From Arthrobacter livingstonensis (lineage in GTDB: Bacteria; Actinomycetota; Actinomycetes; Actinomycetales; Micrococcaceae), in contig NZ_QJVD01000026.1 in the NCBI RefSeq assembly GCF_003219815.1, forward strand, positions 1 through 48,208: 48,208 nucleotides of DNA, in the 5' to 3' direction. Positions 34,497-43,423 of this stretch are shown here, piece by piece. Below the pieces are notes generated by a model. The model was not told where the DNA came from and did no database searches. It saw nothing but the letters and a program-made list of their open reading frames with translations. Position 1 is the stretch's first letter. Every line of letters begins with the position of its first letter. Position numbers and translations under genes: made by a program.

Positions 34497-35561
34497 TTAG
34501 GCCTTGCTGGCTGCGGCGCCGAGCTCCGGCAGGAACGCATCCAGCGCCCAGGGCAGGCTCAGTGGGGAGGAGGCGGAGATCGCCAGGGTAAGTGTGTTGT
34601 CGGTGTCCGCCACGAACGCGCCCTTCTTGACGGCCGGGATCTGGCCCAGCAGGGGGTCCTTCACGATCGCGTCCTTCGTCTTGGCGTCCGGGACCCAGCT
34701 GACAAACACCTGCGAGGCGAGCTGGTTGGCCTTCTCGGCGGACCAGGGGATGAAGAATCCGGTCTTGCCCTTTTCGGCCTCGACGACCACAGGGGCCAGC
34801 ACCATGCCGATGCTGGTGAGGAACTTGGGGCGGTTGTCGGCCGAGAGGTAGACGTTCACGCCGTCGCTCTTGTCGGGTTCCAGATTGCCGTAAATGTACG
34901 TCTTGCCCTTGATTTGCGGGTACTTCTCGGCCTGCCCGGTGATGGTCTTCTCCGTTGCGGCGATGAGGTCCTTGGCGGTCTGGGACCTGCCGAGCGCGGC
35001 GCCGATCATGGTGGTGGAATCCTGCCAGGAGGTCGCGTACGGGGCTTCCGGGTAGGCGATGACGGGGGCGATTTTGCTGAGTTTGTCGTAATCCTCCTGC
35101 GTCAGGCCCGAGTAGGCGGCGAGGATGATGTCCGGGTTGGTCTTGGCAACCTCGGTGAAGTTCACGCCGTCCACTTCCGAATACTGCGCCGGGCCCTTTT
35201 CACTGCCGACGGCGGCGCCCGCCTTTTGCAGCGCGGCGTCCTTCCACGGGGTGGAGCCCTGCGCGTTGCCGCCCCAGTCGTCCTTGGGCATGCCTACCGG
35301 AATCACGCCCAGCGCAATGGCCACGTCGGCATTGACCCAGGACACCGTGGCCGGGCGCCGCGGTGCGGACTTGATGACGGTTTCGCCAAACTTGTGCTTG
35401 ACCGTCACCGGAAAGGTGTCCGTGGTGGTGTTGTCCGTGCCTGCGCCTGTTGTGCCGCCCGCGCCAACCGCTCCGGTGGAGCACCCCGCCAGGGTCATGC
35501 CGGCTGCCGCCACGGTTGCCAGGAGTCCGAACTTCAGGCCCTGTCGACGCGAAATCTCCAC
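34497..35561 (-). CDS. Iron-siderophore ABC transporter substrate-binding lipoprotein
   Basis: This 354-residue lipoprotein binds the ferric siderophore outside the membrane. The signal has a twin-arginine-like SRRQGLKF followed by a hydrophobic stretch and the lipobox LAGC (lipidated C26). A periplasmic-binding type III fold follows (about residues 60-340), with the RPATVSWVNADVAIALGV and YSGLTQEDYDKLSKIAPVIA segments typical of FepB/FhuD-like proteins. It is the first gene of the five-gene uptake operon, downstream of a DtxR/IdeR-type iron box, so it should be made in iron starvation. Confidence 0.95.
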   Translation of the reverse strand: MEISRRQGLKFGLLATVAAAGMTLAGCSTGAVGAGGTTGAGTDNTTTDTFPVTVKHKFGETVIKSAPRRPATVSWVNADVAIALGVIPVGMPKDDWGGNAQGSTPWKDAALQKAGAAVGSEKGPAQYSEVDGVNFTEVAKTNPDIILAAYSGLTQEDYDKLSKIAPVIAYPEAPYATSWQDSTTMIGAALGRSQTAKDLIAATEKTITGQAEKYPQIKGKTYIYGNLEPDKSDGVNVYLSADNRPKFLTSIGMVLAPVVVEAEKGKTGFFIPWSAEKANQLASQVFVSWVPDAKTKDAIVKDPLLGQIPAVKKGAFVADTDNTLTLAISASSPLSLPWALDAFLPELGAAASKA

Positions 35562-35600
35562 AATTGTTCCTTACGGTAAGCCGGTATGCGCCCGCCCAAG

Positions 35601-35619
35601 TTAAGCAAGCCTTACCTAC
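35601..35619. promoter_or_regulatory. Candidate DtxR/IdeR iron box
   Basis: TTAAGCAAGCCTTACCTAC matches 14 of 19 positions of the actinobacterial iron-box consensus TTAGGTTAGCCTAACCTAA. It lies 40 bp upstream of the siderophore-binding protein start, where a repressor would block the promoter when Fe(II) is plentiful. Confidence 0.65.
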
Positions 35620-35676
35620 CCTAGTGGAATTTTTTGCCAATAGGGAACACAATTGTGACGTATTGGACTTGAAGCG

Positions 35677-36180
35677 TCACGGAGCAGGCGTGCGCAGGAT
35701 CCAGTGCCCGGCATCCATGCCGCGCACGATCTTGCGGCCAATGCGGGCCAGATCGGCCACGTCCCGCCGGTCCAACTGGTCAAATACCAGTCCCCTGACG
35801 GTTTCCACGTGCAGCGGCGCCAGGTCCCGGATCAGCTCTGCACCCACCGCCGTGATGGTGGCCGCGGTGACCCGGGCATCGTCGGCATGCGTGGCCCGCT
35901 CCACCAGCCCGCGGCCCTGGAGTTTCTTCACCACATGCGAGAGCCGGGACAGGGAGGCGCTGGTCCGCGCCGCGAGTTCGCTCATGGGCAGCGTGCGGCT
36001 CGACGCCTCGGACAGCATGGCCAGCACGTTGTAGTCAAAAAGGGACAGCTTCGCCGCCTGCTGCAGCGGCCCCTCCAGCGCGCCCGGCAGCAGTGTTGTG
36101 GTGGACAGCAATGCCAGCCACGCGGCACGCTCCTCTTCGCTCAACCAGCGGGGCCGCAATTCACTCATGGGAGACATCAT
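35677..36180 (-). CDS. MarR family transcriptional regulator
   Basis: This 167-residue protein has the winged helix-turn-helix at about residues 45-125: MSELAARTSASLSRLSHVVKKLQGRGLVERATHADDARV. The N-terminal helical region LLSTTTLLPGALEGPLQQ and the C-terminal helix make the dimer interface. It is divergent from the oxidoreductase at 36308 with promoter and operator-like repeats between them, which suggests it controls that gene. ATG at 36180 is one of several closely spaced in-frame starts (36177, 36168). It lies upstream of the siderophore operon but is separated from it by the iron box. Confidence 0.92.
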   Translation of the reverse strand: MMSPMSELRPRWLSEEERAAWLALLSTTTLLPGALEGPLQQAAKLSLFDYNVLAMLSEASSRTLPMSELAARTSASLSRLSHVVKKLQGRGLVERATHADDARVTAATITAVGAELIRDLAPLHVETVRGLVFDQLDRRDVADLARIGRKIVRGMDAGHWILRTPAP

Positions 36181-36220
36181 TCCACGGTTCCATGTTCGGG
36201 CCGACTGCTCAATGATTTGC

Positions 36221-36262
36221 TTGACACTTCAACTAATCAGACTTATCTTTAGTTGTAGCTTC
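36221..36262 (+). promoter_or_regulatory. Promoter and candidate MarR operator of the oxidoreductase
   Basis: TTGACA (36221-36226) and TATCTT (36244-36249) are separated by 17 bp, a good sigma-70-type promoter. The inverted repeat CAACTAA (36230-36236) / TTAGTTG (36249-36255) overlaps it. The segment CTTCAA-N-TAA occurs twice as a direct repeat. Confidence 0.65.
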
Positions 36263-36307
36263 AAGTAAAAATCTCCAATAACTCCTTTTTGGGAAAGTAG
36301 GAACACC

Positions 36308-36943
36308 ATGAGCACCATCACCATCATTGGCTCCGGCAATATGGCCCGCGGCATTGCCGCCCGCGCCGTCGCAGCAGGACGGCCCGTGGAAATCCTCAAC
36401 CGCGACGAGGCAAAGGCCGCCGCACTGGCAGCCGAACTTGGCGCCAACACCACCTCCGGCAAGCTGGGGCAGTCACCCTCCGGCGGCATTGTGGTCATGG
36501 CCCTGCCCTTCGACGCGGCCAGGGAAGTGGTGTCCACCTACGGCGACGCCCTGGCCGGCAAGACCATCATCGACATCACCAACCCCGTCAACTTCGAGAC
36601 CTTTGACTCCCTTGTGGTCGCCCCGGGCTCTTCGGCCGCGGAGGAAATCGCTGCCCTGACGCCCGCCAACGTGGTGAAAGCCTTCAACACGACCTTTGCC
36701 GCCACCCTGGTGGCCGGTGAAATCGGCGGCCAGACGCTGGATGCTTTCCTTGCCGGCGACAACGCGGAGGCAACCGCCGCCGTGGCGTCACTGGTGTCCG
36801 ACGGCGGCATGCGCCCCATCGCGGCCGGCCCGCTGAAGCGTTCACGCGAACTGGAAGGCTTTCAGTTCCTGATCATGACGCTGCAAGCCAACCCTGCGTT
36901 CGAAACCTTCAACTGGAACACTGGACTGAAGATCACCGTCTAG
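36308..36943 (+). CDS. NADPH-dependent F420 reductase-like oxidoreductase
   Basis: This 211-residue protein begins with a Rossmann NADP-binding motif ITIIGSGNMARG (GxGxMA), followed by RDEAKAAALAAELGA. The later segments VVKAFNTTFAATL and GMRPIAAGPLKRSRELEGFQ match F420-dependent NADP reductase-like proteins. A true F420 enzyme, an FNO-like protein or another NADP-linked reductase are possible; the cofactor cannot be settled from sequence. It is divergent from a MarR regulator and has a strong promoter with an operator-like repeat, so it is probably inducible. Confidence 0.88.
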   Translation: MSTITIIGSGNMARGIAARAVAAGRPVEILNRDEAKAAALAAELGANTTSGKLGQSPSGGIVVMALPFDAAREVVSTYGDALAGKTIIDITNPVNFETFDSLVVAPGSSAAEEIAALTPANVVKAFNTTFAATLVAGEIGGQTLDAFLAGDNAEATAAVASLVSDGGMRPIAAGPLKRSRELEGFQFLIMTLQANPAFETFNWNTGLKITV

Positions 36944-36964
36944 CGCCGTCGATCCAGCCCGGCG

Positions 36965-37056
36965 AAAGTACAGCACTGGCGACCTTCCACCCGTGGAGGT
37001 CGCCAGAGCTGTACTTTGGGCAAGTTCAGGACCCGCCAACCCGCCAGAGCTGTACT
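36965..37056. repeat. Long imperfect hairpin followed by a direct repeat of one arm
   Basis: Arms 36965-36990 and 36993-37017 pair over about 25 bp with one mismatch and one bulge, leaving a 2-nt loop. The end of the second arm (CGCCAGAGCTGTACT) is repeated at 37042-37056, 41 bp downstream. It begins 21 bp after the oxidoreductase stop and could also act as a terminator, although no T-run follows. The stretch 37057-37220 holds nothing recognised. Confidence 0.75.
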
Positions 37057-37220
37057 CTCGAGGCGGCGGAGCCGGTGTTTTTGTAGACCGGTGTCAGGGA
37101 GGCCCGGAGGCCGCCCGCGGCCGAGGACCGGAAAGCCGGACGGAAAAACGTCGGGCCGCCGCCTGCACCAGCTACGCGTCAACGGGCCGCGTGGTGGCTG
37201 TTGCGGCCAGCCACCTGCCC

Positions 37221-38225
37221 CTACGCGTCCACGTCACGCGTGGGCGCTGTTCCGTCGCCAAACGGGCGCCCGCCCAGCACTTCGCGGCCATGCGGGGTCA
37301 GCCAGCCGGACGTGTCCGGCCCCTTGGGGACGATCTGCGTGGGGTTCAGGTCCTCGTGGACCACGTAGTAGTGCTTCTTGATCTGTTCAAAGTTCACAGT
37401 GTCGCCAAAGCCGGGAGTCTGATAGAGATCCCGCGCATACGCCCACAGGGCAGGCATCTCAACGAGCTTGTTCCGGTTGCACTTGAAGTGCCCGTGGTAG
37501 ACGGCATCAAAGCGGACCAGGGTGGTGAACAGCCTGACGTCCGCCTCGGTGATGGTGTCCCCCACCAGGTAGCGCTGCGTGGCGAGACGCCCCTCCAGCC
37601 AGTCCAGCGCCGTGAAGAGCCGGTCGTACGCGGCGTCGTAGGCTTCCTGGCTGCCCGCAAAGCCGCAGCGGTAAACACCGTTGTTGACCTCCGTGAACAC
37701 CCTCTTGTTGACGGTGTCGATCTCCTCCCGGAGCGCCTCCGGGTACAACGCCGGTGCGCCCTCCCGGTGAAAGACACCCCATTCCGTGGAGAAGTCCAGC
37801 GTGATCTGCGGGAAGTTGTTCGTCACCACGGCACCGGAGGGCACGTCCACGACGGCGGGGACGGTGATGCCGCGCGGATAGTTGGGCGTCCGCTTGAAGT
37901 ACGCGTCCTGCAGCCGTTCGATGCCCAGCACCGGGTCAACACCACCCGGATCCAGGTCAAAGGTCCATGAGCGGGCGTCGTGCGTGGGCCCGCACACCCC
38001 GATCGAAATGGCGTCCTCCAACCCCAGCAGCCGGCGCACGATGGTGGACCGGTGCGCCCACGGGCACGCCCGCGCCACGACCAACCGGTAGCGTCCGGGT
38101 TCCACGGGGTAGCCGTCCGCGCCGTCGCGGGTGATCCGCGTTTCAATGTAATTCGTGTCCCGCGTGTATTCACTGCCCGTGACGTAGCTGCCCTCGGTGC
38201 TGAAATCCTGGTCTTGAGTGTCCAT
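37221..38225 (-). CDS. Glutathionyl-hydroquinone reductase-like GST family protein
   Basis: This 334-residue protein is of the Xi-class GST type (S-glutathionyl hydroquinone reductase/ECM4). The catalytic cysteine motif is ACPWAH with C54. The downstream TVPAVVD, GAVVTNNFPQI and RLFTTLVRFDAVYHGHFKCN segments are family hallmarks. Actinobacteria use mycothiol, so the natural substrate is more likely a mycothionyl adduct (inference). The C-terminus is extended with GWLTPHGREVLGG. It is divergent from the OpuC-type operon. Confidence 0.92.
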   Translation of the reverse strand: MDTQDQDFSTEGSYVTGSEYTRDTNYIETRITRDGADGYPVEPGRYRLVVARACPWAHRSTIVRRLLGLEDAISIGVCGPTHDARSWTFDLDPGGVDPVLGIERLQDAYFKRTPNYPRGITVPAVVDVPSGAVVTNNFPQITLDFSTEWGVFHREGAPALYPEALREEIDTVNKRVFTEVNNGVYRCGFAGSQEAYDAAYDRLFTALDWLEGRLATQRYLVGDTITEADVRLFTTLVRFDAVYHGHFKCNRNKLVEMPALWAYARDLYQTPGFGDTVNFEQIKKHYYVVHEDLNPTQIVPKGPDTSGWLTPHGREVLGGRPFGDGTAPTRDVDA

Positions 38226-38393
38226 GGGGCCAGCCTATGCCGCCACGCCCTCCCCGGTAAGCGCTAAGCGAAACCGGCCCCGTGAATCCGCCGCTTTCGC
38301 TCCCACCAGCCCAAAGGCTGCTTTACTCGGCAAAATCACCCTGTCTATGATCGAGGACAGCAGGTTAATGTCACCAACAGTGAGGACCCGCAA

Positions 38394-39557
38394 ATGGTCG
38401 TGCCGGATGTTTCACCAAGCGCCGACACCAGCACCGTCCCCGCCAGTCCGTCCCACGGCCAGGCTGGCACCGCCATGATTGAATTCCACAACGTGGTGAA
38501 AAGCTACCAGGGCGGGCAGCCCGCCGTTGAAAACCTGAACCTGGGCATCGACGCCGGAAAAATTACCGTCTTTGTGGGACCCTCCGGCTGCGGGAAGACC
38601 ACTTCGCTGCGCATGATCAACCGCATGGTGGAGCCCACATCCGGCACCATCACGGTGGGCGGGCGCAATGTCAGCACGATTGCCGCCCCCGCGCTGCGCC
38701 GTTCCATGGGGTACGTCATGCAGTCTGCCGGGCTGCTCCCGCACCGCACCGTCATGGACAACGTCACCACCGTGCTGCGGCTGAACCGGGTGCCGCGCGT
38801 AAAAGCCCGCGCCCGCGCCGCCGAGCTCCTGGACACGGTGGGCCTCTCCTCGGCGATGGGCAAGCGATACCCCAACCAGCTCTCCGGCGGCCAGCAACAG
38901 CGGGTGGGTGTGGCCCGTGCCCTCGCGGCAGATCCGCCCGTGCTGCTCATGGACGAACCGTTCAGCGCCGTGGACCCCGTGGTGCGCGCCGAGCTGCAGC
39001 AGGAGCTGTTGCGGCTCCAGCGGGACCTCGCAAAGACCATCGTCTTCGTCACGCACGACATTGACGAGGCCACGTTGCTCGGGGACAAGGTGGCCGTGTT
39101 TGCCACCGGAGGGCGCGTGGCGCAGTATGCGGCTCCGGAGGAGATCCTGCGCGCCCCGGTGGACGACTTCGTGGCCTCGTTTGTGGGCCGGGACCGCGGC
39201 TTCCGCCATCTTTCCTTCCATGCCGGGACGGGCGTTCCCGTCCACCCCGCACCGTCCGTGACGTTGGATGACGGTGTCACCACCGCCGCCGGATGGGCGC
39301 TGGCCGTTGACGCCGGCAACCGGCCGCTGGGCTGGCTGGCGCCGGGCAGCAGCGAACCACTGCTGCCCGGCGGCTCCCTGTTCCATGCCGGCGACTCCCT
39401 GCGCAATGCCCTGGATGCCGCGCTGTCCTCGCCGTCCGGTCTGGGCGTTGCCGTGGACGACGGCGGCAGGGTCGCCGGGGTGGTCAAGGCGCCCGAGGTG
39501 CTGGCCGCCATCGACGCCGCCAGGGTTTCCCAACACAATCCTGAAACCCAACGCTGA
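38394..39557 (+). CDS. Glycine betaine/choline ABC transporter ATP-binding protein (OpuCA-type)
   Basis: This ATPase powers uptake of compatible solutes. Walker A is [10 protein letters not shown], the signature LSGGQQQRV and Walker [13 protein letters not shown]. The C-terminal extension after about residue 265 resembles a degenerate CBS-like regulatory region. It has 387 residues from the ATG at 38394, which has GAGGA about 8 nt upstream. Homologues usually begin at the internal ATG at 38475 (360 residues, MIEFHNVV), whose ribosome-binding site is poor. A TATGAT at 38346-38351 may be the -10. The stop overlaps the next start by one base (TGATG). Confidence 0.93.
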   Translation: MVVPDVSPSADTSTVPASPSHGQAGTAMIEFHNVVKSYQGGQPAVENLNLGIDAGKITVFVGPSGCGKTTSLRMINRMVEPTSGTITVGGRNVSTIAAPALRRSMGYVMQSAGLLPHRTVMDNVTTVLRLNRVPRVKARARAAELLDTVGLSSAMGKRYPNQLSGGQQQRVGVARALAADPPVLLMDEPFSAVDPVVRAELQQELLRLQRDLAKTIVFVTHDIDEATLLGDKVAVFATGGRVAQYAAPEEILRAPVDDFVASFVGRDRGFRHLSFHAGTGVPVHPAPSVTLDDGVTTAAGWALAVDAGNRPLGWLAPGSSEPLLPGGSLFHAGDSLRNALDAALSSPSGLGVAVDDGGRVAGVVKAPEVLAAIDAARVSQHNPETQR

Positions 39558-40219
39558 TGGAGTGGTTCCTGGCCAACGTGCCGCAGGTCCTCTCACTCAC
39601 CGGATCGCACCTGGTGCAGGCGGTGGTGCCCCTGGTGCTCAGCGTCATCATTGCCATTCCGCTGGCACAGCTGGCCCGGCTGAACAAAGGTTTGGGCGCG
39701 TTCATCCTCTCCGTGGGCTCGCTGCTGTACACGATCCCGTCGCTGGCGTTGTTTGTGATCCTGCCCGGCATCCTTGGCACCAAAATTCTGGACTTTGCCA
39801 ACATCGTCGTGGCGCTGACCATCTACGCCGTGGCCCTGTTGGTCCGGTCCACCCTGGACGCCCTGAACTCAGTCGACGACGGTGTCCGCCAGGCAGCCAC
39901 AGCCATGGGCTACAAGCCCTTCCAGCGCTTTCTGGCCGTTGACCTGCCACTCTCGGTACCCGTGCTGTTTGCCGGGCTGCGCGTCATCTCCGTCAGCAAC
40001 ATCTCCCTGGTGACGGTGGGCGCCCTGCTGGGAATCCCCAGCCTCGGCTTCTTCTTCACTGACGGGCTGCAGCGCAATTTCCCCACCGAAATTCTCGTGG
40101 GCATTGTGGGCACGCTGGTGCTGGCCATGCTCATGGACGTAGTGCTGGTCCTGCTACAGCGCTTGCTCACTCCATGGCTGCGGACACGTCCAACCACGAC
40201 GGCGGAGGTGGCCGCATGA
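39557..40219 (+). CDS. Glycine betaine/choline ABC transporter permease (OpuCB-type)
   Basis: This 220-residue membrane protein has about five to six helices. The permease loop near residue 110-125 is [24 protein letters not shown], matching the EAA motif that contacts the ATPase. It pairs with the permease encoded immediately downstream. The start overlaps the ATPase stop by one base, and its stop overlaps the next start by 4 bp (ATGA). Confidence 0.94.
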   Translation: MEWFLANVPQVLSLTGSHLVQAVVPLVLSVIIAIPLAQLARLNKGLGAFILSVGSLLYTIPSLALFVILPGILGTKILDFANIVVALTIYAVALLVRSTLDALNSVDDGVRQAATAMGYKPFQRFLAVDLPLSVPVLFAGLRVISVSNISLVTVGALLGIPSLGFFFTDGLQRNFPTEILVGIVGTLVLAMLMDVVLVLLQRLLTPWLRTRPTTTAEVAA

Positions 40220-41007
40220 GCCTGGCCGCGACCAACTATTCCGCATCCAACCCGTTCGGCCAGGGGCTGCAATGGCTTAAGGACCCGGCCAACTGGCAGG
40301 GGGCCGCGGGCATCCCGGCGCGCATCATTGAGCACCTGGGTTATTCCGGCCTGGTCCTGCTGATTTCCCTCGTCATAGCCGTGCCCGTCGGACTCTACGT
40401 GGGGCACACCGGCAAGGGACGCGTCGTGGTGGTATCCCTCTCCGGGCTGCTCCGGGCACTCCCAACACTGGGCATCATGACCCTGTTTGCGCTGATGGCC
40501 ACGTCTACGCTGTCACTCATGCCGGCCATTTGGGCGCTGGTGCTGCTGGCCGTGCCGCCCATCCTGACGGGCACCTATGCCGGGATCTCCGCCGTCGAAC
40601 CGGGCATTGTGGACTCCGCCCGCAGCATGGGCATGACCGAATGGCAGGTCTTGCTCCGGGTGGAGGTGCCCAACGGCCTGGCCGTGATGCTGGGCGGATT
40701 CAGGTCAGCCGTGCTGCAGGTGGTGGCTACGGTCGCCGTCGTGGCCTTCATCAGCCTCGGCGGCCTGGGCCGGTTCATCATTGACGGGCTGGCCGTGCAA
40801 GACTACGGTCAGGTGCTGGGCGGGGCCGTCGTCATTGCTGTCCTGGCCATCGTCATCGACGGGCTGCTGGCGTTGTTGCAGCGCTTTGCCGTCTCCCCAG
40901 GTTTACAAGTTTCCCGTCACATTCCGGCAGACATTGCCCCCGGCAGTGAACAATTGGCATCAGGCAGTGAACCATTCGCTGCCCGCACCACAGGAGGAAC
41001 ACCATGA
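40216..41007 (+). CDS. Glycine betaine/choline ABC transporter permease (OpuCD-type)
   Basis: This 263-residue membrane protein has the EAA-type loop VDSARSMGMTEWQVLLRVEVP at about residues 132-152. The ATG at 40216 overlaps the upstream stop by ATGA; a longer frame starting at 40174 would overlap that gene by 46 bp and is less likely. It ends in another ATGA overlap with the binding-protein gene. Confidence 0.94.
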   Translation: MSLAATNYSASNPFGQGLQWLKDPANWQGAAGIPARIIEHLGYSGLVLLISLVIAVPVGLYVGHTGKGRVVVVSLSGLLRALPTLGIMTLFALMATSTLSLMPAIWALVLLAVPPILTGTYAGISAVEPGIVDSARSMGMTEWQVLLRVEVPNGLAVMLGGFRSAVLQVVATVAVVAFISLGGLGRFIIDGLAVQDYGQVLGGAVVIAVLAIVIDGLLALLQRFAVSPGLQVSRHIPADIAPGSEQLASGSEPFAARTTGGTP

Positions 41008-41951
41008 CGAACTTTTCCCGAACCGCCCGCCGGTCCCTATTGGGTGCAGCAGCCGGACTGTCTGTCCTGTTGGCGGCCACGGCCTGTGGCGGCAGTCCGC
41101 TCGCCACCGACACGGCCAGCACCGGCGGCTCGGCAGGCTCCGGAGCCGTGGTGGTGGGCTCCGCCAACTTCCCGGAAAGCGCCACGGTGGCCGAAATCTA
41201 TGCCGGCGCGCTAACCGCCGCCGGGGTCACGGCCACCACCAAACTGAACATTGGCGCCCGTGAGGTCTACGTCAAGGCCGTGGAGGACGGCTCCATCGAC
41301 ATCGTTCCGGACTACACCGGGAACCTGTTGGGCTACCTCGATCCCAAGACGACCGCCGCCACGCCCGAAGAGGTGCTCAAGGATTTGCCCGCCGCACTCC
41401 CCTCCGGGCTGTCAATCCTCGACGCCGCCAAGGCCGAGGACAAGGACTCCATGGTGGTGACCGCGGAAACCGCCGCAAAGTACAAGCTGAAAACCCTCGA
41501 CGATCTCGCCAAGGTGTGCAGCACGCTCACGCTGGGCGCCCCGCCGGAATTCAAGACGCGGCCGTACGGCCTGCCCGGGCTGAAGGCGAAGTACAACTGC
41601 GTGCCGGCCAAGTTCACCCCCATCAGCGACGGCGGAGGACCGTTGACCGTCAAGGCGCTGCTCAACAACGACGTCCAGGTGGCGGACATCTTCACCACGT
41701 CGCCGGCCATCCCGGAAAACAAGCTGGTGGTGCTGACCGACCCGAAGAACAACTGGCTGGCGCAGCAGGTGGTGCCGCTGGTCAAGACGGCCAAGGTCAG
41801 CGACGCGGCCAAGGCAGCCCTGAACAAGGTCTCCGGCCTGCTCACCACCGATGACCTGATCGCCTTGAACACCGAGGTCAGCGGCGCCCAGAAGATGGAT
41901 CCGAAGGACGCCGCAGCTGCCTGGCTGAAGGACAAGGGAATCACGAAGTAG
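41004..41951 (+). CDS. Glycine betaine/choline ABC transporter substrate-binding lipoprotein (OpuCC-type)
   Basis: This 315-residue lipoprotein has a basic start with RRS and a hydrophobic signal ending in the lipobox AATAC (lipidated Cys at about residue 29). An OpuAC-type fold follows: VVVGSANFPESATVAEIYAG and VPDYTGNLLGYLD. It captures betaine, choline, carnitine or a related osmolyte; the exact ligand is not readable. It is the last gene of the operon, 9 bp before a flavoprotein gene that may be co-transcribed. Confidence 0.94.
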   Translation: MTNFSRTARRSLLGAAAGLSVLLAATACGGSPLATDTASTGGSAGSGAVVVGSANFPESATVAEIYAGALTAAGVTATTKLNIGAREVYVKAVEDGSIDIVPDYTGNLLGYLDPKTTAATPEEVLKDLPAALPSGLSILDAAKAEDKDSMVVTAETAAKYKLKTLDDLAKVCSTLTLGAPPEFKTRPYGLPGLKAKYNCVPAKFTPISDGGGPLTVKALLNNDVQVADIFTTSPAIPENKLVVLTDPKNNWLAQQVVPLVKTAKVSDAAKAALNKVSGLLTTDDLIALNTEVSGAQKMDPKDAAAAWLKDKGITK

Positions 41952-41960
41952 GGAGTTGCC

Positions 41961-43400
41961 ATGACTGAGCCCGGAACAACCGAAACGGTCGATGTCGTCG
42001 TGGTCGGCATGGGCCCCGGCGGCGAGGCGGTCGCCGGGGAGCTGGCTGCGGCCGGGCTCAGTGTGGTGGGCGTCGAATCGCGCCTGGTGGGCGGGGAGTG
42101 CCCCTATTTTGGCTGCATCCCGTCCAAAATGATGATCCGGGCGGGGAACGCGCTGGCCGAGGCGCGCCGCGTGCCCGGGCTCGCCGGCCAAGCCGATGTT
42201 GTGCCTGACTTTTCCCTGGTGGCCCGGCGCATCCGCGAGGAGGCCACCGACAACTGGGACGACGCCGTTGCCGCCAAGCGCTTCACCGACAAGGGCGGGG
42301 TGCTGGTCCGGGGAACCGGGCGGCTCACCGGCCCGCGGCAGGTCACGGTCGCAAGGAACGACGGCGGTGAGGCCAGCTACTCGGCGCGCCTCGCCGTCGT
42401 GCTCAATCCCGGCACCAACCCGGCAGTGCCGGACGTCCCCGGCCTGGCGGGCACACCGCTGTGGACCAACCGGGAGGCCCTGCAGGCGGAAGCCGCCCCG
42501 GCGTCGCTCATCGTGATGGGAGGCGGTCCCATCGGCGCCGAACTGGCACAGGCCTTTGCCCGGTTTGGCACCCACGTCACCGTCGTGGCGAGGGGACCGC
42601 GCCTGGTTCCGCGCGAGGAGCCGGAGGCGTCCGAACTGCTGGCCGGGGTGTTCCGCGGCGAGGGCATCGACGTACTCACCAACACGTCCATCATGTCCGT
42701 GGCGCATTCCGGCGACGGCTTCACGGTGGAGCTGTCCAGTTCCCCGGGCACCGAGGCCGACGGCGGCAAGCGGGTTTCGCGGTTGACTGCGGAAAGGCTT
42801 TTGGTCGCCGCCGGCCGTTCCTCAACGCTCGGCACCCTGGCCCTGGACGCCGCGGGCATCGTCTGGGATGGCAGGAACCCTCCCGCCGTGGACGGCCACC
42901 TGCAACTGGCGGACGGCCTTTATCTGATTGGCGACGCGGCCGGGGCCGGGGCCTTCACCCACATGTCCATGTACCACGCAAACATTGTGGCCGGGCGAAT
43001 CCTGGGGCAGCACTTCCAGCGGCCGGACAGGGGAACCACCGAATCCCACGCCGTGCCACGGGTGACCTTCACCGATCCGGAGATTGGCGCCGTCGGACTG
43101 ACGGAACAACAGGCCCGCGATGCCGGGCTGAACGTTCGGACCGGGTCCACGAACCTGGCCGAATCCACGCGCGGCTGGATCCACGAAGCCGAGGGCCTCA
43201 TCAAGGTCGTTGAGGACGCGGACAGCGGCACCCTGGTAGGCGCCGCCGCCGTGGGACCCAAGGGCGGGGAGGTTCTGTCCATGCTGGCCCTGGCCGTCCA
43301 CGCCCGCGTGCCGGTGGCCACGCTGGCGACCATGATCTATGCCTACCCCACCTTCCACCGGGCCGTTGAATCCGCGCTGGCGGACCTCCGCCGTCGTTAA
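41961..43400 (+). CDS. Pyridine nucleotide-disulfide oxidoreductase (dihydrolipoamide dehydrogenase-like)
   Basis: This 479-residue FAD enzyme begins with a Rossmann motif VVVVGMGPGGEAVA. The redox-active disulfide is GGECPYFGCIPSK with C47 and C52. A second nucleotide motif, VMGGGPIGAELAQAFARFG, lies near residue 183. The C-terminal dimerisation domain ends in TFHRAVESALADL, giving the general-base His region. It resembles dihydrolipoamide dehydrogenase, mercuric reductase and the actinobacterial NAD(P)-quinone reductases; the CPYFGC spacing is the lipoamide-dehydrogenase form with unusual internal residues, so the true substrate is uncertain. It sits 9 bp after the osmolyte transporter operon. 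Confidence 0.92.
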   Translation: MTEPGTTETVDVVVVGMGPGGEAVAGELAAAGLSVVGVESRLVGGECPYFGCIPSKMMIRAGNALAEARRVPGLAGQADVVPDFSLVARRIREEATDNWDDAVAAKRFTDKGGVLVRGTGRLTGPRQVTVARNDGGEASYSARLAVVLNPGTNPAVPDVPGLAGTPLWTNREALQAEAAPASLIVMGGGPIGAELAQAFARFGTHVTVVARGPRLVPREEPEASELLAGVFRGEGIDVLTNTSIMSVAHSGDGFTVELSSSPGTEADGGKRVSRLTAERLLVAAGRSSTLGTLALDAAGIVWDGRNPPAVDGHLQLADGLYLIGDAAGAGAFTHMSMYHANIVAGRILGQHFQRPDRGTTESHAVPRVTFTDPEIGAVGLTEQQARDAGLNVRTGSTNLAESTRGWIHEAEGLIKVVEDADSGTLVGAAAVGPKGGEVLSMLALAVHARVPVATLATMIYAYPTFHRAVESALADLRRR

Positions 43401-43423
43401 AGTTCGAGAAAACGACACCTCCC

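Noticed and set aside
43393-43416. Bidirectional terminator between the flavoprotein and hydrolase genes
   Set aside because: GTCGTT/AACGAC is only a 6-bp stem with a 12-nt loop and no T-run.
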